Assembly: GCF_018614525.1 (NCBI RefSeq)
Contig: NZ_JAGGOL010000014.1
Location: forward strand, 1-64,000
DNA from: Streptomyces sp. ISL-11
Lineage (GTDB): Bacteria > Actinomycetota > Actinomycetes > Streptomycetales > Streptomycetaceae
Length of the DNA stretch: 64,000 nt
Direction: 5' to 3'
In this document: positions 9,085-18,822 of the stretch, in pieces
Position numbering within the stretch: the first letter of the stretch is position 1
Layout: each line of letters starts with the position of its first letter
The notes under the pieces: model-generated
What the model was told of the DNA's origin: nothing
The model's database searches: none
The model's input: only the letters and a program-made list of their open reading frames with translations
Program-made: the position numbers and the translations under genes

Positions 9085-9507
9085 ATGCTGACCATCACCA
9101 AGGACCTCCACGACCGGATCGTCGCCCACGCCCGCGCCGACCACCCCGACGAGGCGTGCGGCGTGGTCGCGGGTCCGGCCGGCACCGACCGCCCCGAGCG
9201 GTTCGTCCCCATGCTCAACGCGGCCCGCTCGCCCACCTTCTACGAGTTCGACTCCACCGACCTGCTCAAGCTCTACCGCGAGCTGGACGACCGCGACGAG
9301 GACCCCGTCGTCATCTACCACTCGCACACCGCCACCGAGGCGTATCCCTCGCGCACGGACATCACCTACGCCAACGAACCCGGCGCCCACTACGTGCTCG
9401 TCTCCACCGCCGACACCGACGGCGCGGGCCCCTTCCAGTTCCGCTCGTTCCGCATAGTGGCGGGCGAGGTCACGGAGGAGGAGGTCGAGGTCGTGGCCGC
9501 GTACTGA
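9085..9507 (+). CDS. mec: JAMM/MPN+ peptidase Mec (CysO-cysteine hydrolase)
   Basis: The 140-residue zinc metallopeptidase carries the JAMM signature H-x-H-x7-S-x2-D as His79, His81, Ser89 and Asp92 (YHSHTATEAYPSRTD), with the assisting Glu23 in PDEACGVV. In Mycobacterium tuberculosis the homologue releases cysteine from the CysO-cysteine adduct. The next two genes encode CysO and CysM in the same direction, which fixes the assignment. Here it may have a second job, trimming the C-terminal Met-Val of CysO to expose Gly-Gly, as JAMM proteases do for other sulfur carriers. Confidence 0.92.
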   Translation: MLTITKDLHDRIVAHARADHPDEACGVVAGPAGTDRPERFVPMLNAARSPTFYEFDSTDLLKLYRELDDRDEDPVVIYHSHTATEAYPSRTDITYANEPGAHYVLVSTADTDGAGPFQFRSFRIVAGEVTEEEVEVVAAY

Positions 9508-9662
9508 CGCCATGGCGGCGCGGTGAGACGGAAACGTCCGCATGCCGGGACGAACTTCCTGGATGCGTACAAGGAATCGATACGATGCGCCCATGGTTCT
9601 CACGACGTGAGCCCCCGCGTTCCGCGCGAACCGACCCCGCACTCCGACAGGAGCACAGACCC

Positions 9663-9950
9663 ATGGCCATCGAGGTCCGCATCCCGACCATCCTCCGCAC
9701 CTACACCGACGGCAAGAAGGCCGTCGAGGGCAGCGGCGCCACGATCGACGACCTCATCAAGGACCTCGAGACCCGCCACGCGGGCATCCGCGAGCGCCTG
9801 GTCGACGACGCCGCCGGCGGAGAGCTGCGCCGCTTCGTGAACGTCTACCTCAACGACGAGGACGTCCGCTTCCTGGCCGGCATCACCACCGAGCTGAGCG
9901 ACGGCGACAGCGTCACCATCCTCCCGGCCGTGGCCGGCGGAATGGTCTGA
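9663..9950 (+). CDS. cysO: MoaD/ThiS-type sulfur carrier protein CysO
   Basis: This 95-residue ubiquitin-fold carrier has its C-terminal Gly-Gly forming a thiocarboxylate that donates sulfur to CysM for cysteine synthesis. It contains FVNVYLNDEDVRFLAGI and ends SVTILPAVAGGMV. Two residues (Met-Val) follow the Gly-Gly, so a protease must act before adenylation. ATG at 9663 is chosen because of the AGGAG at about 9650; an in-frame ATG at 9583 would add 27 residues without homology. A TACGAT -10-like hexamer lies at 9581. cysM begins 9 bp after the stop, indicating co-transcription. Confidence 0.93.
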   Translation: MAIEVRIPTILRTYTDGKKAVEGSGATIDDLIKDLETRHAGIRERLVDDAAGGELRRFVNVYLNDEDVRFLAGITTELSDGDSVTILPAVAGGMV

Positions 9951-11144
<1,194 letters not shown>

Positions 11145-11270
11145 AGAGGCATCCTTACCGGTGACTTCGCCCACAACGTCCCCCCACCGAGGAGCGACCG
11201 CCCGTCCCGCGCTTTACGCTCGACGAACCGCATGGCCCCCCGTAACCAGCCCACGGAGGTTCAGGCCCGC

Positions 11271-12023
11271 ATGAAGCTCACCGTCGTCGGATGCTCGGGG
11301 TCGTTCCCGTCCACGGAATCGGCCTGTTCGAGCTACCTCGTAGAGGCCGACGGCTTCCGGCTGCTCCTCGACATGGGCAATGGCGCCCTGGGCGAGCTGC
11401 AGCGCCACATCGGTCTCTACGACCTCGACGCGATCCTGCTGTCGCACCTGCATCCCGATCACTGCATCGACATGTGCGGCTACTTCGTCGCCCGCTACTA
11501 CCGGCACGAGGGCGGCCGCGCCGGCCCCATCCCCGTCCACGGCCCCAAGGGCACCGAGCAGCGGCTCGCCACGGCGTACGGCGACGTCCCCGACGACAGC
11601 TGCATGGGGGAGGTCTTCGACTTCCGCACCCTGGAGCCGGGCACCTTCGCCCTCGGCCCGCTCACCATCCGCACGGACCGGGTGCGCCACCCCGTCGAGG
11701 CGTACGCCTTCCGTGTCGAGCACCGGGGCGCCTCGCTCGTCTACTCCGGTGACACCGGCCCCTGCCAGGCCCTGCACGACCTCGCGGTGGGCGCCGACCT
11801 GCTGCTGTGCGAGGCGTCCTTCACGTACGGCAAGGAGGACATCCCGGATCTGCACCTCAACGGCCGCGAGGCCGGCGAGCACGCCGCCCGGGCCGGCGCC
11901 GGGCGCCTGGTCCTCACCCACATCCCGCCCTGGACCGACCCGCTGACCAACCTCCGCGACGCGCGCGCGGTCTTCGACGGCCCGGTGGAACTGGCGGAAA
12001 CGGGAGCGGTCTATGAGATCTGA
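11271..12023 (+). CDS. MBL-fold metal-dependent hydrolase
   Basis: This 250-residue metallo-beta-lactamase-fold protein resembles the RNase Z/cyclic-nucleotide phosphodiesterase branch. It begins MKLTVVGCSGSFPSTESACS. The zinc ligands HLHPDH sit in the first third, a further Asp in YSGDTGPC, and a late His in LTHIPPW. The ATG at 11271 has GGAGG 12 bases upstream. It follows a repeat element and ends at a bidirectional terminator, so it is probably transcribed alone. The substrate cannot be predicted. Confidence 0.88.
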   Translation: MKLTVVGCSGSFPSTESACSSYLVEADGFRLLLDMGNGALGELQRHIGLYDLDAILLSHLHPDHCIDMCGYFVARYYRHEGGRAGPIPVHGPKGTEQRLATAYGDVPDDSCMGEVFDFRTLEPGTFALGPLTIRTDRVRHPVEAYAFRVEHRGASLVYSGDTGPCQALHDLAVGADLLLCEASFTYGKEDIPDLHLNGREAGEHAARAGAGRLVLTHIPPWTDPLTNLRDARAVFDGPVELAETGAVYEI

Positions 12024-12067
12024 CGGCGGTAATTGAACCCGGCGGTCTTCAATAAAGGCCGCAAAGG

Positions 12068-12106
12068 AAAAGGCCCCCGAAATCCAAGGGATTCCGGGGG
12101 CCTTTT
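12068..12106. terminator. Bidirectional terminator between MBL gene and nagE2
   Basis: An 18-bp stem with one mismatch (AAAAGGCCCCCGAAATCC against GGATTCCGGGGGCCTTTT) has a 3-base loop and is flanked by A-rich and T-rich tracts on opposite sides. It therefore works for both convergent genes. Confidence 0.9.
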
Positions 12107-12143
12107 CTTTTAATTCATCGAGCTCGGACCCTGGGGGGCGAGG

Positions 12144-13433
<1,290 letters not shown>

Positions 13434-13483
13434 CGGATTCCTCCAGGTGAGGCGGGCGCTCGGGGAAGGAGGGACGGCCCGCT

Positions 13484-13516
13484 TTTGGTCTACACCACTC
13501 AGTGGTTTAGACCTGT
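13484..13516 (-). promoter_or_regulatory. Two tandem DasR operators (dre) upstream of nagE2
   Basis: Two 16-bp sites lie one base apart. Box 13484-13499 (TTTGGTCTACACCACT) matches the recalled dre consensus A(C/G)TGGTCTAGACCA(C/G)T at 13 of 16 positions. Box 13501-13516 (AGTGGTTTAGACCTGT) matches at 14 of 16. The location upstream of a GlcNAc permease agrees with known DasR control in Streptomyces. Confidence 0.9.
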
Positions 13517-13592
13517 TGTAGCACGTGAGTCCGGCATAAAGGAATCCATCGTTCCCAGTGGGCTCGCCCACAGCCCCGCACCGCACGACAAA

Positions 13593-13619
13593 CGGCCCCC
13601 GAGCAAGGCTCGGGGGCCG
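13593..13619 (-). terminator. Hairpin terminator downstream of the second EIIC gene
   Basis: A perfect 12-bp stem (CGGCCCCCGAGC/GCTCGGGGGCCG) with loop AAG lies 69 bases after the EIIC stop on the minus strand and upstream of the nagE2 promoter. Confidence 0.85.
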
Positions 13620-13687
13620 GGCCGCCGGGACGCACATCCCGGCGCAGTGTCACTGACTCCTTACGAGGCGTCCACCGCCGCCCCTCC

Positions 13688-15001
13688 TTACTTCACGTTC
13701 TCCTGCTCGATCTCCTCCGCCACCTCTTCCGGCTCACGCCCCGGAGTCGGCAGATCGAACCTCGTAATCGCGAAGCGGAAAATCACGTAGTACACGACCG
13801 CGAAGCACAGCCCGATCGGAATGATCAGCCACGGCTTGGTCGCCAGCCCCCAGTTGATCACGTAGTCGATCAGACCGGCCGAGAAACTGAAGCCGTCGTG
13901 CACCCCCAGCCCCCACGACACCGCCATCGACACACCCGTCAGCAACGCGTGGATCACGTACAGCGCCGGCGCGATGAACAGGAACGAGTACTCGATCGGC
14001 TCGGTGATGCCCGTGACGAACGACGTCAGCGCCACCGAGAGCATCATGCCGCCGACCACCTTCCGGCGGTGCGGCTTCGCGCAGTGCGTGATCGCCAGCG
14101 CCGCCGCCGGCAACGCGAACATCATGATCGGGAAGAAACCGGTGGTGAACTGCCCCGCCGCCGGATCACCCGCCAGGAACCGGTTGATGTCACCGTGCAC
14201 GACCGTGCCGTCCGGCTTCGTGAAATCACCGAACTGGAACCACATGAAGGTGTTCAGGAACTGGTGCAGCCCCACCACCAGCAGCGCTCGGTTGGCCACA
14301 CCGAAGACACCCGCACCCGTCGACCCCAGATCCGACAGCCACTCACTGAAGTCCGTCAGCGCGTCACCGACCGGCGGCCAGACGAACAGACAGATCACCG
14401 CGAACGCCAGCGCCACGAACGACATCAGGATCGGCACGAGCCTGCGGCCGTTGAAGAAGCCCAGCCAGTCGACCAGCCGCACCCTGTGGAACCGCATCCA
14501 GAACCACGCGCTCAGCAGCCCGATCACGATCCCGCCGAAGACCCCCGGATTCTGGAACGACGCCGGCTGCGCCACGCCCACCCCCGACACGCACACCCCG
14601 CTCCACAGCCCCGCCCCGCCGAAGTGCGCCTCGCGCGGGCAGTCCTCCGGGAACTGGTGCAGCACCGAGAAGTAGACGAGGAAGGCGACCACCGCGGCCA
14701 GCGCCGTCGAACCGTCCGCCTTCTTCGCCATCCCGATGGCCACACCCACGCAGAACAGCAGCGGCAGACCCAGCGCCGAGTCCAGCAGCGCCCCGCCCGC
14801 GCCCGCGAACACCTTCGCGACGTCCGTCCAGCCGAGCCCGTCCTTGCCGAAGACGTCCGGCTGCCCCAGCCGGTTGAGGATGCCCGCCGCCGGCAGCACC
14901 GCGATCGGCAACTGGAGGCTGCGGCCCATCTTCTGGAGGTTCTGCAGCAGACCCTGCGTCCAGGTCTTCTTCCTCGGGGCCGCCGCGGCGTTCGAGCTCA
15001 T
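13688..15001 (-). CDS. Second PTS EIIC protein of the GlcNAc locus (MalX2/SCO2906-like)
   Basis: The 437-residue membrane permease is clearly paralogous to nagE2 (shared LPIAVLPAAGILNRLG, MAKKADGSTALAAVVAFL, GITEPIEYSFLFIAP and almost identical C-terminal helices ending PTPGREPEE). It differs in an insertion around EDCPREAHFGGAGLWSGVCV between helices. It lies between nagE2 and divergent nagF and shares a DasR box with nagF. In S. coelicolor the equivalent gene is a second EIIC of unproven substrate. The start is ATG at 15001; longer in-frame extension is promoter sequence. An ordinary hairpin follows. Confidence 0.9.
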   Translation of the reverse strand: MSSNAAAAPRKKTWTQGLLQNLQKMGRSLQLPIAVLPAAGILNRLGQPDVFGKDGLGWTDVAKVFAGAGGALLDSALGLPLLFCVGVAIGMAKKADGSTALAAVVAFLVYFSVLHQFPEDCPREAHFGGAGLWSGVCVSGVGVAQPASFQNPGVFGGIVIGLLSAWFWMRFHRVRLVDWLGFFNGRRLVPILMSFVALAFAVICLFVWPPVGDALTDFSEWLSDLGSTGAGVFGVANRALLVVGLHQFLNTFMWFQFGDFTKPDGTVVHGDINRFLAGDPAAGQFTTGFFPIMMFALPAAALAITHCAKPHRRKVVGGMMLSVALTSFVTGITEPIEYSFLFIAPALYVIHALLTGVSMAVSWGLGVHDGFSFSAGLIDYVINWGLATKPWLIIPIGLCFAVVYYVIFRFAITRFDLPTPGREPEEVAEEIEQENVK

Positions 15002-15065
15002 TCGCGTCCTCTCCGCGTCCTGCCGGCCGCCGCCCCGGCGACGGTCCACCCGGGGCTTGGCGCAT

Positions 15066-15081
15066 ACTGGTGTAGACCACC
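15066..15081. promoter_or_regulatory. DasR operator between second EIIC gene and nagF
   Basis: ACTGGTGTAGACCACC matches the dre consensus at 14 of 16 positions. It lies 65 bp upstream of the minus-strand EIIC start and 156 bp upstream of nagF, so it can control both directions. Confidence 0.88.
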
Positions 15082-15236
15082 TGTGGGCGCGTTCCGGCCT
15101 CCCGGAGCGCGGCACCGGCTGGTCGCCATCATTCGGTAGATGGCGGACATACGCCCACGTTGTTGGGCTGAACGTGGGTTACCGTGTGAAGCCGGTCGGC
15201 GAGACCGCCGAAGGGCCGAGACAACCAGGAGTGCAC

Positions 15237-15470
15237 ATGGCCACCAAGGCTGAGAAGATCGTCGCCGGGCTCGGCGGGATCGACAACATCGAAGAGGTCG
15301 AGGGCTGCATCACCCGCCTCCGCACCGAGGTCGTCAACCCCGACCTCGTCGACGAGGCCGCACTCAAGGCCGCCGGCGCGCACGGCGTCGTCCGGATGGG
15401 CACCGCCATCCAGGTCGTCATCGGCACCGACGCCGACCCGGTCGCCGGCGAGATCGAAGACATGATGTGA
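15237..15470 (+). CDS. nagF: GlcNAc PTS EIIB component
   Basis: This free-standing 77-residue EIIB domain relays phosphate from EIIA to the sugar entering through NagE2. The phosphorylated Cys24 lies in VEGCITRLRTEV, the hallmark of glucose-family EIIB domains, followed by GVVRMGTAIQVVIG. The start ATG has an AGGAG site. It is divergent from the second EIIC gene with a DasR box between them, and ends at a hairpin terminator. Size and split organisation match Streptomyces NagF. Confidence 0.94.
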   Translation: MATKAEKIVAGLGGIDNIEEVEGCITRLRTEVVNPDLVDEAALKAAGAHGVVRMGTAIQVVIGTDADPVAGEIEDMM

Positions 15471-15486
15471 GCCACTGAGCTCCGCT

Positions 15487-15535
15487 CGAAGGGCCCCGAC
15501 ACCGGAACCGCAGCGAACCGGAACGGGGCCCTTCG
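15487..15535 (+). terminator. Terminator after nagF
   Basis: A perfect 12-bp outer stem (CGAAGGGCCCCG/CGGGGCCCTTCG) with a partly paired interior lies 17 bases after the nagF stop. Confidence 0.8.
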
Positions 15536-15564
15536 CGCATCCCCGATGCCAGTAGGCTCATCCC

Positions 15565-16296
15565 ATGTCTCGCATCGACGGCCGCACCCCCGACCAGCTC
15601 CGCCCCGTGACCATCCAGCGCGGATGGAGCAAGCACGCCGAAGGCTCCGTACTCCTCTCCTTCGGCGACACCAAGGTCTTCTGCACCGCCAGCGTCACCG
15701 AGGGCGTGCCGCGCTGGCGCAAGGGCACCGGCGAAGGCTGGGTCACCGCCGAGTACTCGATGCTGCCCCGCTCCACGAACACCCGCGGCGACCGCGAATC
15801 CGTCCGCGGCAAGATCGGCGGCCGCACCCACGAGATCTCCCGCCTCATCGGCCGCTCCCTGCGCGCCGTGATCGACTACAAGGCCCTCGGCGAGAACACC
15901 ATCGTCCTCGACTGCGACGTCCTCCAGGCCGACGGCGGCACCCGCACCGCTGCCATCACCGGCGCGTACGTGGCACTGGCCGACGCCATCACCTGGGCCC
16001 AGAACAAGAAGATCATCAAGCACGGCCGGCAGCCGCTCACCGGCACCGTCTCCGCCGTCAGCGTCGGCATCGTCGACGGCGTCCCCCTCCTCGACCTCTG
16101 CTACGAGGAGGACGTCCGCGCCGACACCGACATGAACGTCGTCTGCACCGGCGACGGCCGCTTCGTCGAGGTCCAGGGCACCGCCGAGGCCCAGCCCTTC
16201 GCCCGCGACGAGCTCAACACCCTGCTCGACCTCGCGGTCGCCGGCTGCGCCTCGCTCGACGCCGTGCAGCGCGAGGCGCTGGCGGCGACGCTGTAG
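15565..16296 (+). CDS. rph: Ribonuclease PH
   Basis: The 243-residue phosphorolytic 3'-5' exoribonuclease trims tRNA 3' ends. Landmarks are [20 protein letters not shown] at the N-terminus, [27 protein letters not shown] and the phosphate-binding [21 protein letters not shown]. Length is typical. It is followed by a 13-bp perfect hairpin, then a lipoprotein gene and rdgB. rph-rdgB proximity is common in bacteria. Confidence 0.97.
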   Translation: MSRIDGRTPDQLRPVTIQRGWSKHAEGSVLLSFGDTKVFCTASVTEGVPRWRKGTGEGWVTAEYSMLPRSTNTRGDRESVRGKIGGRTHEISRLIGRSLRAVIDYKALGENTIVLDCDVLQADGGTRTAAITGAYVALADAITWAQNKKIIKHGRQPLTGTVSAVSVGIVDGVPLLDLCYEEDVRADTDMNVVCTGDGRFVEVQGTAEAQPFARDELNTLLDLAVAGCASLDAVQREALAATL

Positions 16297-16346
16297 AGGA
16301 CGGCTGCCGCAAGGCAACCACCACGCGGTGAAAGAGCGTTCATAGA

Positions 16347-16380
16347 TACGGGCGTACGGCATCGTGACCGTACGCCCGTA
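16347..16380 (+). terminator. Terminator after rph
   Basis: A perfect 13-bp stem (TACGGGCGTACGG/CCGTACGCCCGTA) with an 8-base loop lies 50 bases past the rph stop. Confidence 0.8.
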
Positions 16381-16397
16381 GCCGGGGAGGGAACCTC

Positions 16398-16784
16398 ATG
16401 TCCGTACGCCGCCGCACCGGAGCCGCCGTCGCGCTCGCCGCCGCCGCGCTGGCCCTGCCGCTGGCGGTGGGCTGCTCCGCCGCGCAGAAGGCCGTCGACT
16501 GCGCCCGCCTGGGCATAGAGATCTCCAACGACGTCGACGACCTCCAGCGCGCCGTGACCGACACGGCGAACGACCCGGACCAGGCGGACAAAATCCTGGA
16601 CACCCTGGAAAAGGACACGAAGAAACTCAAGGAGAAGACCAACAGCACGGACGTCGGCAAGGCCCTGGACCACCTCCAGACGGCCGTCACCAACACCCGC
16701 GACGCCGTACGCCAGGACAGGACGCCCGACCTGACGCCCCTCAAGGACGCCGCCGCCGAGCTGACGAAGGTCTGCACGGGATAG
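16398..16784 (+). CDS. Putative lipoprotein, unknown function
   Basis: The 128-residue protein has a signal peptide (MSVRRRTGAAVALAAAALAL) and a lipobox ending LAVGC at Cys26, so it is probably anchored outside the membrane. The mature part is helical and charged, with heptad-like patterns (DILDTLEKDTKKLKEKTNSTDVGKAL), and has two further cysteines (SAAQKAVDCA and KVCTG) that could form a disulfide. It sits between rph and rdgB, 28 bp before the latter, possibly co-transcribed. No named family recognised. Confidence 0.8.
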   Translation: MSVRRRTGAAVALAAAALALPLAVGCSAAQKAVDCARLGIEISNDVDDLQRAVTDTANDPDQADKILDTLEKDTKKLKEKTNSTDVGKALDHLQTAVTNTRDAVRQDRTPDLTPLKDAAAELTKVCTG

Positions 16785-16812
16785 TGCGGGACCGCGCGGG
16801 ATAATCCGTCCC

Positions 16813-17415
16813 ATGAAGCGCCTGATCCTCGCCACCCGCAACGCCAACAAGGTCATCGAACTCCGCGCCATCCTGGAGGAGGCCGGCCTCGACGTCGAAC
16901 TCATCGGCGCCGACGCCTATCCCCACATCCCGGACGTCAAGGAAACCGGCGTCACCTTCGCGGAGAACGCCCTCCTCAAGGCCCACGCCCTCGCCCGCGC
17001 CACCGGCCTGCCCGCCGTCGCCGACGACTCCGGCCTCTGCGTCGACGTCATGGGCGGCGCCCCCGGCATCCTCTCCGCCCGCTGGGCCGGCGCCCACGGC
17101 AACGACAAGGCCAACCTGGATCTGCTGCTCTCCCAGCTCGGCGACATCGCGGACGAGCACCGCGGCGCGCACTTCGCCTGCGCGGCGGCGCTGGCCCTGC
17201 CCGACGGCACGGAGCGCGTCGTCGAGGGCCGCCTGGAAGGCACCCTCCGCCACGAACCCGCCGGCGGCGGAGGCTTCGGCTACGACCCGATCCTCCAGCC
17301 CCTGGGCGAGACCCGCACCTGCGCGGAACTGACCCCGGCCGAAAAGAACGCGATCAGCCACCGGGGGAAGGCGTTCCGGGGGCTGGTACCGGTGGTGCGG
17401 GAGCTTTTGGGGTGA
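16813..17415 (+). CDS. rdgB: XTP/dITP diphosphatase (non-canonical purine NTP pyrophosphatase)
   Basis: The 200-residue housekeeping enzyme removes xanthosine and inosine triphosphates. It opens with the substrate-binding LILATRNANKVIELRAIL, has FAENALLKAHALARATGLPAVADDSGLCVD with the metal-binding acidic residues, and GGGGFGYDPILQP followed by LTPAEKNAISHRGKA. All family motifs are present and the length is normal. It ends just before a strong hairpin and the tRNA-Leu gene, which is on the opposite strand. Confidence 0.96.
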   Translation: MKRLILATRNANKVIELRAILEEAGLDVELIGADAYPHIPDVKETGVTFAENALLKAHALARATGLPAVADDSGLCVDVMGGAPGILSARWAGAHGNDKANLDLLLSQLGDIADEHRGAHFACAAALALPDGTERVVEGRLEGTLRHEPAGGGGFGYDPILQPLGETRTCAELTPAEKNAISHRGKAFRGLVPVVRELLG

Positions 17416-17425
17416 GGATGTAGCA

Positions 17426-17461
17426 AAGGGGCTGGCCCGCCGTTCGACGGACCAGCCCCTT
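17426..17461. terminator. Terminator between rdgB and tRNA-Leu
   Basis: The outer stem AAGGGGCTGG/CCAGCCCCTT is perfect over 10 bp, with an inner CCG/CGG stem. It serves rdgB and probably the convergent tRNA. Confidence 0.85.
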
Positions 17462-17471
17462 CGATTCCAGA

Positions 17472-17558
17472 TGGTGCGGCCGGTGGGACTCGAACCCACA
17501 TGGGATTGCTCCCAGGTGCCCCTAAAACACCCGCTTATACCGATTCAGCAACGGCCGC
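17472..17558 (-). tRNA. tRNA-Leu (anticodon UAG)
   Basis: Read on the minus strand, a 7-bp acceptor stem GCGGCCG/CGGCCGC, a D arm beginning GCTGAATCGG, an anticodon stem GGTGT/GCACC with loop TTTAGGG (anticodon TAG), a long type II variable arm and the T arm GTGGGTTCGAGTCCCAC are all present. The CCA end is encoded (17472-17474). It reads CUA-type leucine codons and is not bldA, which would have anticodon UAA. Confidence 0.97.
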
Positions 17559-17559
17559 T

Positions 17560-17589
17560 AGCCGTCAGCCATGGTAGCGGCTGACGGCT
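17560..17589 (-). terminator. Terminator of the HNH gene
   Basis: A perfect 11-bp stem (AGCCGTCAGCC/GGCTGACGGCT) with an 8-base loop lies between the HNH stop and the 5' end of tRNA-Leu, both on the minus strand. Confidence 0.75.
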
Positions 17590-17610
17590 TTCGTGGCACA
17601 AGGGTCCCTG

Positions 17611-18618
17611 TTACCCGGCCGTAAGTCGCTCTGTTCGGCGCCTACCGCCCCTGCACCACGTTTCAGTAAGCGAGTGACAGTTGGGGCACAGGTAACGAAG
17701 ATTCTCGGCCCGGTTGTCGAGCCAGTCGCCGTTGATGTGGTCGATCTGCAACGTCATCGGTTCGCCCAGCCACTCGCCTTCGTTGCCGCAACGAGCGCAC
17801 CTGTACGGGACGCCGATCTCACCGAGGGCTCGGTGCAGCCGCTGCCGACTCTCGCGGGGTGCCCCTTCAGGGCGTACCTGGAGAACTTCACCCGCGACAC
17901 GCTTGGGTTCGGCGACCGGGATGGTGCCCCAGGGTTTACGTGTGAAGTGGCACGTGTCCAGTTTGAGTTGAGCCACTCGCCGACGTACGCGCCGATGATT
18001 GGTGTCGTTCACCGGCAACCCGAGCTTCCGCATGACCTCGGCGAAGCTCGTGGCGTTGACGACCGCTTCCCGCAGACTGCCCTCGGGCAGCACAAGCCGA
18101 CCGTTGCCGAAGCGAGTGGTGTCGACACCTACCTCATTGAGCATGCGCCGGAGCGCCGCACGCGATCTGCTGTCGTCAGGGACTCCAAGATTCCGGGCTA
18201 CGGCCCGCACGCTGGTGGCGGATGCGGCGGCAACCTTGAGCTGTTCCCCGCTGAACGGCAGATCGGGCTGCGGGCGGTTCAGGCCGGGGAAGTGGCTGAC
18301 GTCGATGCCTGCCGCGAGGATCCGGCGTCGGATGTGGGAGATCGTCCCGGTGGCCGGGGGTGCACCCAGCTTCTGCACCACCTCTCGCAGAGTGGTGGAC
18401 GACCCGACAGCCGCGGCTATTGCATCGTCGGGGTACTTACGCCAAGGGCTGCGCTGCTTGAAGTGGCTGGTGTCGATGCCGTGGCCAGCGACCTTCTCCT
18501 GGAGAACCCGGCGTCTGCCGCCGCTGGCTTTGACCCCGAGCCTGCGCATCAGATCGGCCCAACCCGTTGATTCGCCAACGGCGGTGACCAGTGTCTCGCG
18601 GTCGTAGAGCTCAGACAT
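17611..18618 (-). CDS. HNH endonuclease with four tandem DNA-binding-like repeats
   Basis: The 335-residue predicted nuclease has four similar segments at about residues 8-53, 65-110, 124-170 and 180-225. Each has the pattern [hydrophobic]..AV..ST[ST]..[DE]V.R.LG.., an Arg-rich helix, and a closing GIDTSHF-like tail (TSHF, VSHF, TTRF, TCHF), resembling helix-turn-helix modules. The HNH domain at residues 274-323 has Cys pairs CARC and CPNC around LQIDHINGDWLDNRAENLRYLC. ATG at 18618 has GGGAG upstream, and MSELYDRETL is a natural start of the first repeat. It lies 52 bp from a tRNA gene, a common site for acquired genes. Target unknown. Confidence 0.85.
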   Translation of the reverse strand: MSELYDRETLVTAVGESTGWADLMRRLGVKASGGRRRVLQEKVAGHGIDTSHFKQRSPWRKYPDDAIAAAVGSSTTLREVVQKLGAPPATGTISHIRRRILAAGIDVSHFPGLNRPQPDLPFSGEQLKVAAASATSVRAVARNLGVPDDSRSRAALRRMLNEVGVDTTRFGNGRLVLPEGSLREAVVNATSFAEVMRKLGLPVNDTNHRRVRRRVAQLKLDTCHFTRKPWGTIPVAEPKRVAGEVLQVRPEGAPRESRQRLHRALGEIGVPYRCARCGNEGEWLGEPMTLQIDHINGDWLDNRAENLRYLCPNCHSLTETWCRGGRRRTERLTAG

Positions 18619-18673
18619 CGGATCTCCCGATGGGGACCTCGGCCAGCAGCTCGTGCGTGTACCTGACCGCCAC
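18611..18673 (-). CDS. Possible 20-residue leader ORF coupled to the HNH gene
   Basis: A GTG at 18673 preceded by an excellent GGAGGGGGAG ribosome site opens a 20-codon frame (VAVRYTHELLAEVPIGRSDV) whose TGA overlaps the HNH ATG. RYTHELLAEV resembles the start of the HNH repeat (LYDRETLVTAV). It is either a translationally coupled leader or a frameshifted remnant of an extra first repeat. Confidence 0.4.
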   Translation of the reverse strand: MAVRYTHELLAEVPIGRSDV

Positions 18674-18822
18674 GTTCTCCCCCTCCGTACGACCCGGCCG
18701 AGGCCCCCGGACGCGTTCCGCGTCCGGAATGCCTCGTTCACCGGTACCACCGCGCACCCGTACGCGGCCTCGAACTCATCAACGAGGGGGTCACCCGACA
18801 GTTACGCCATAAGCACGAACTG

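Noticed and set aside
9583..9662. 27-residue N-terminal extension of CysO from ATG 9583
   Set aside because: No homology in the extension, and a good AGGAG site precedes the ATG at 9663.
17472..17558. bldA (tRNA-Leu UAA)
   Set aside because: The anticodon read from the loop TTTAGGG is UAG, not UAA.
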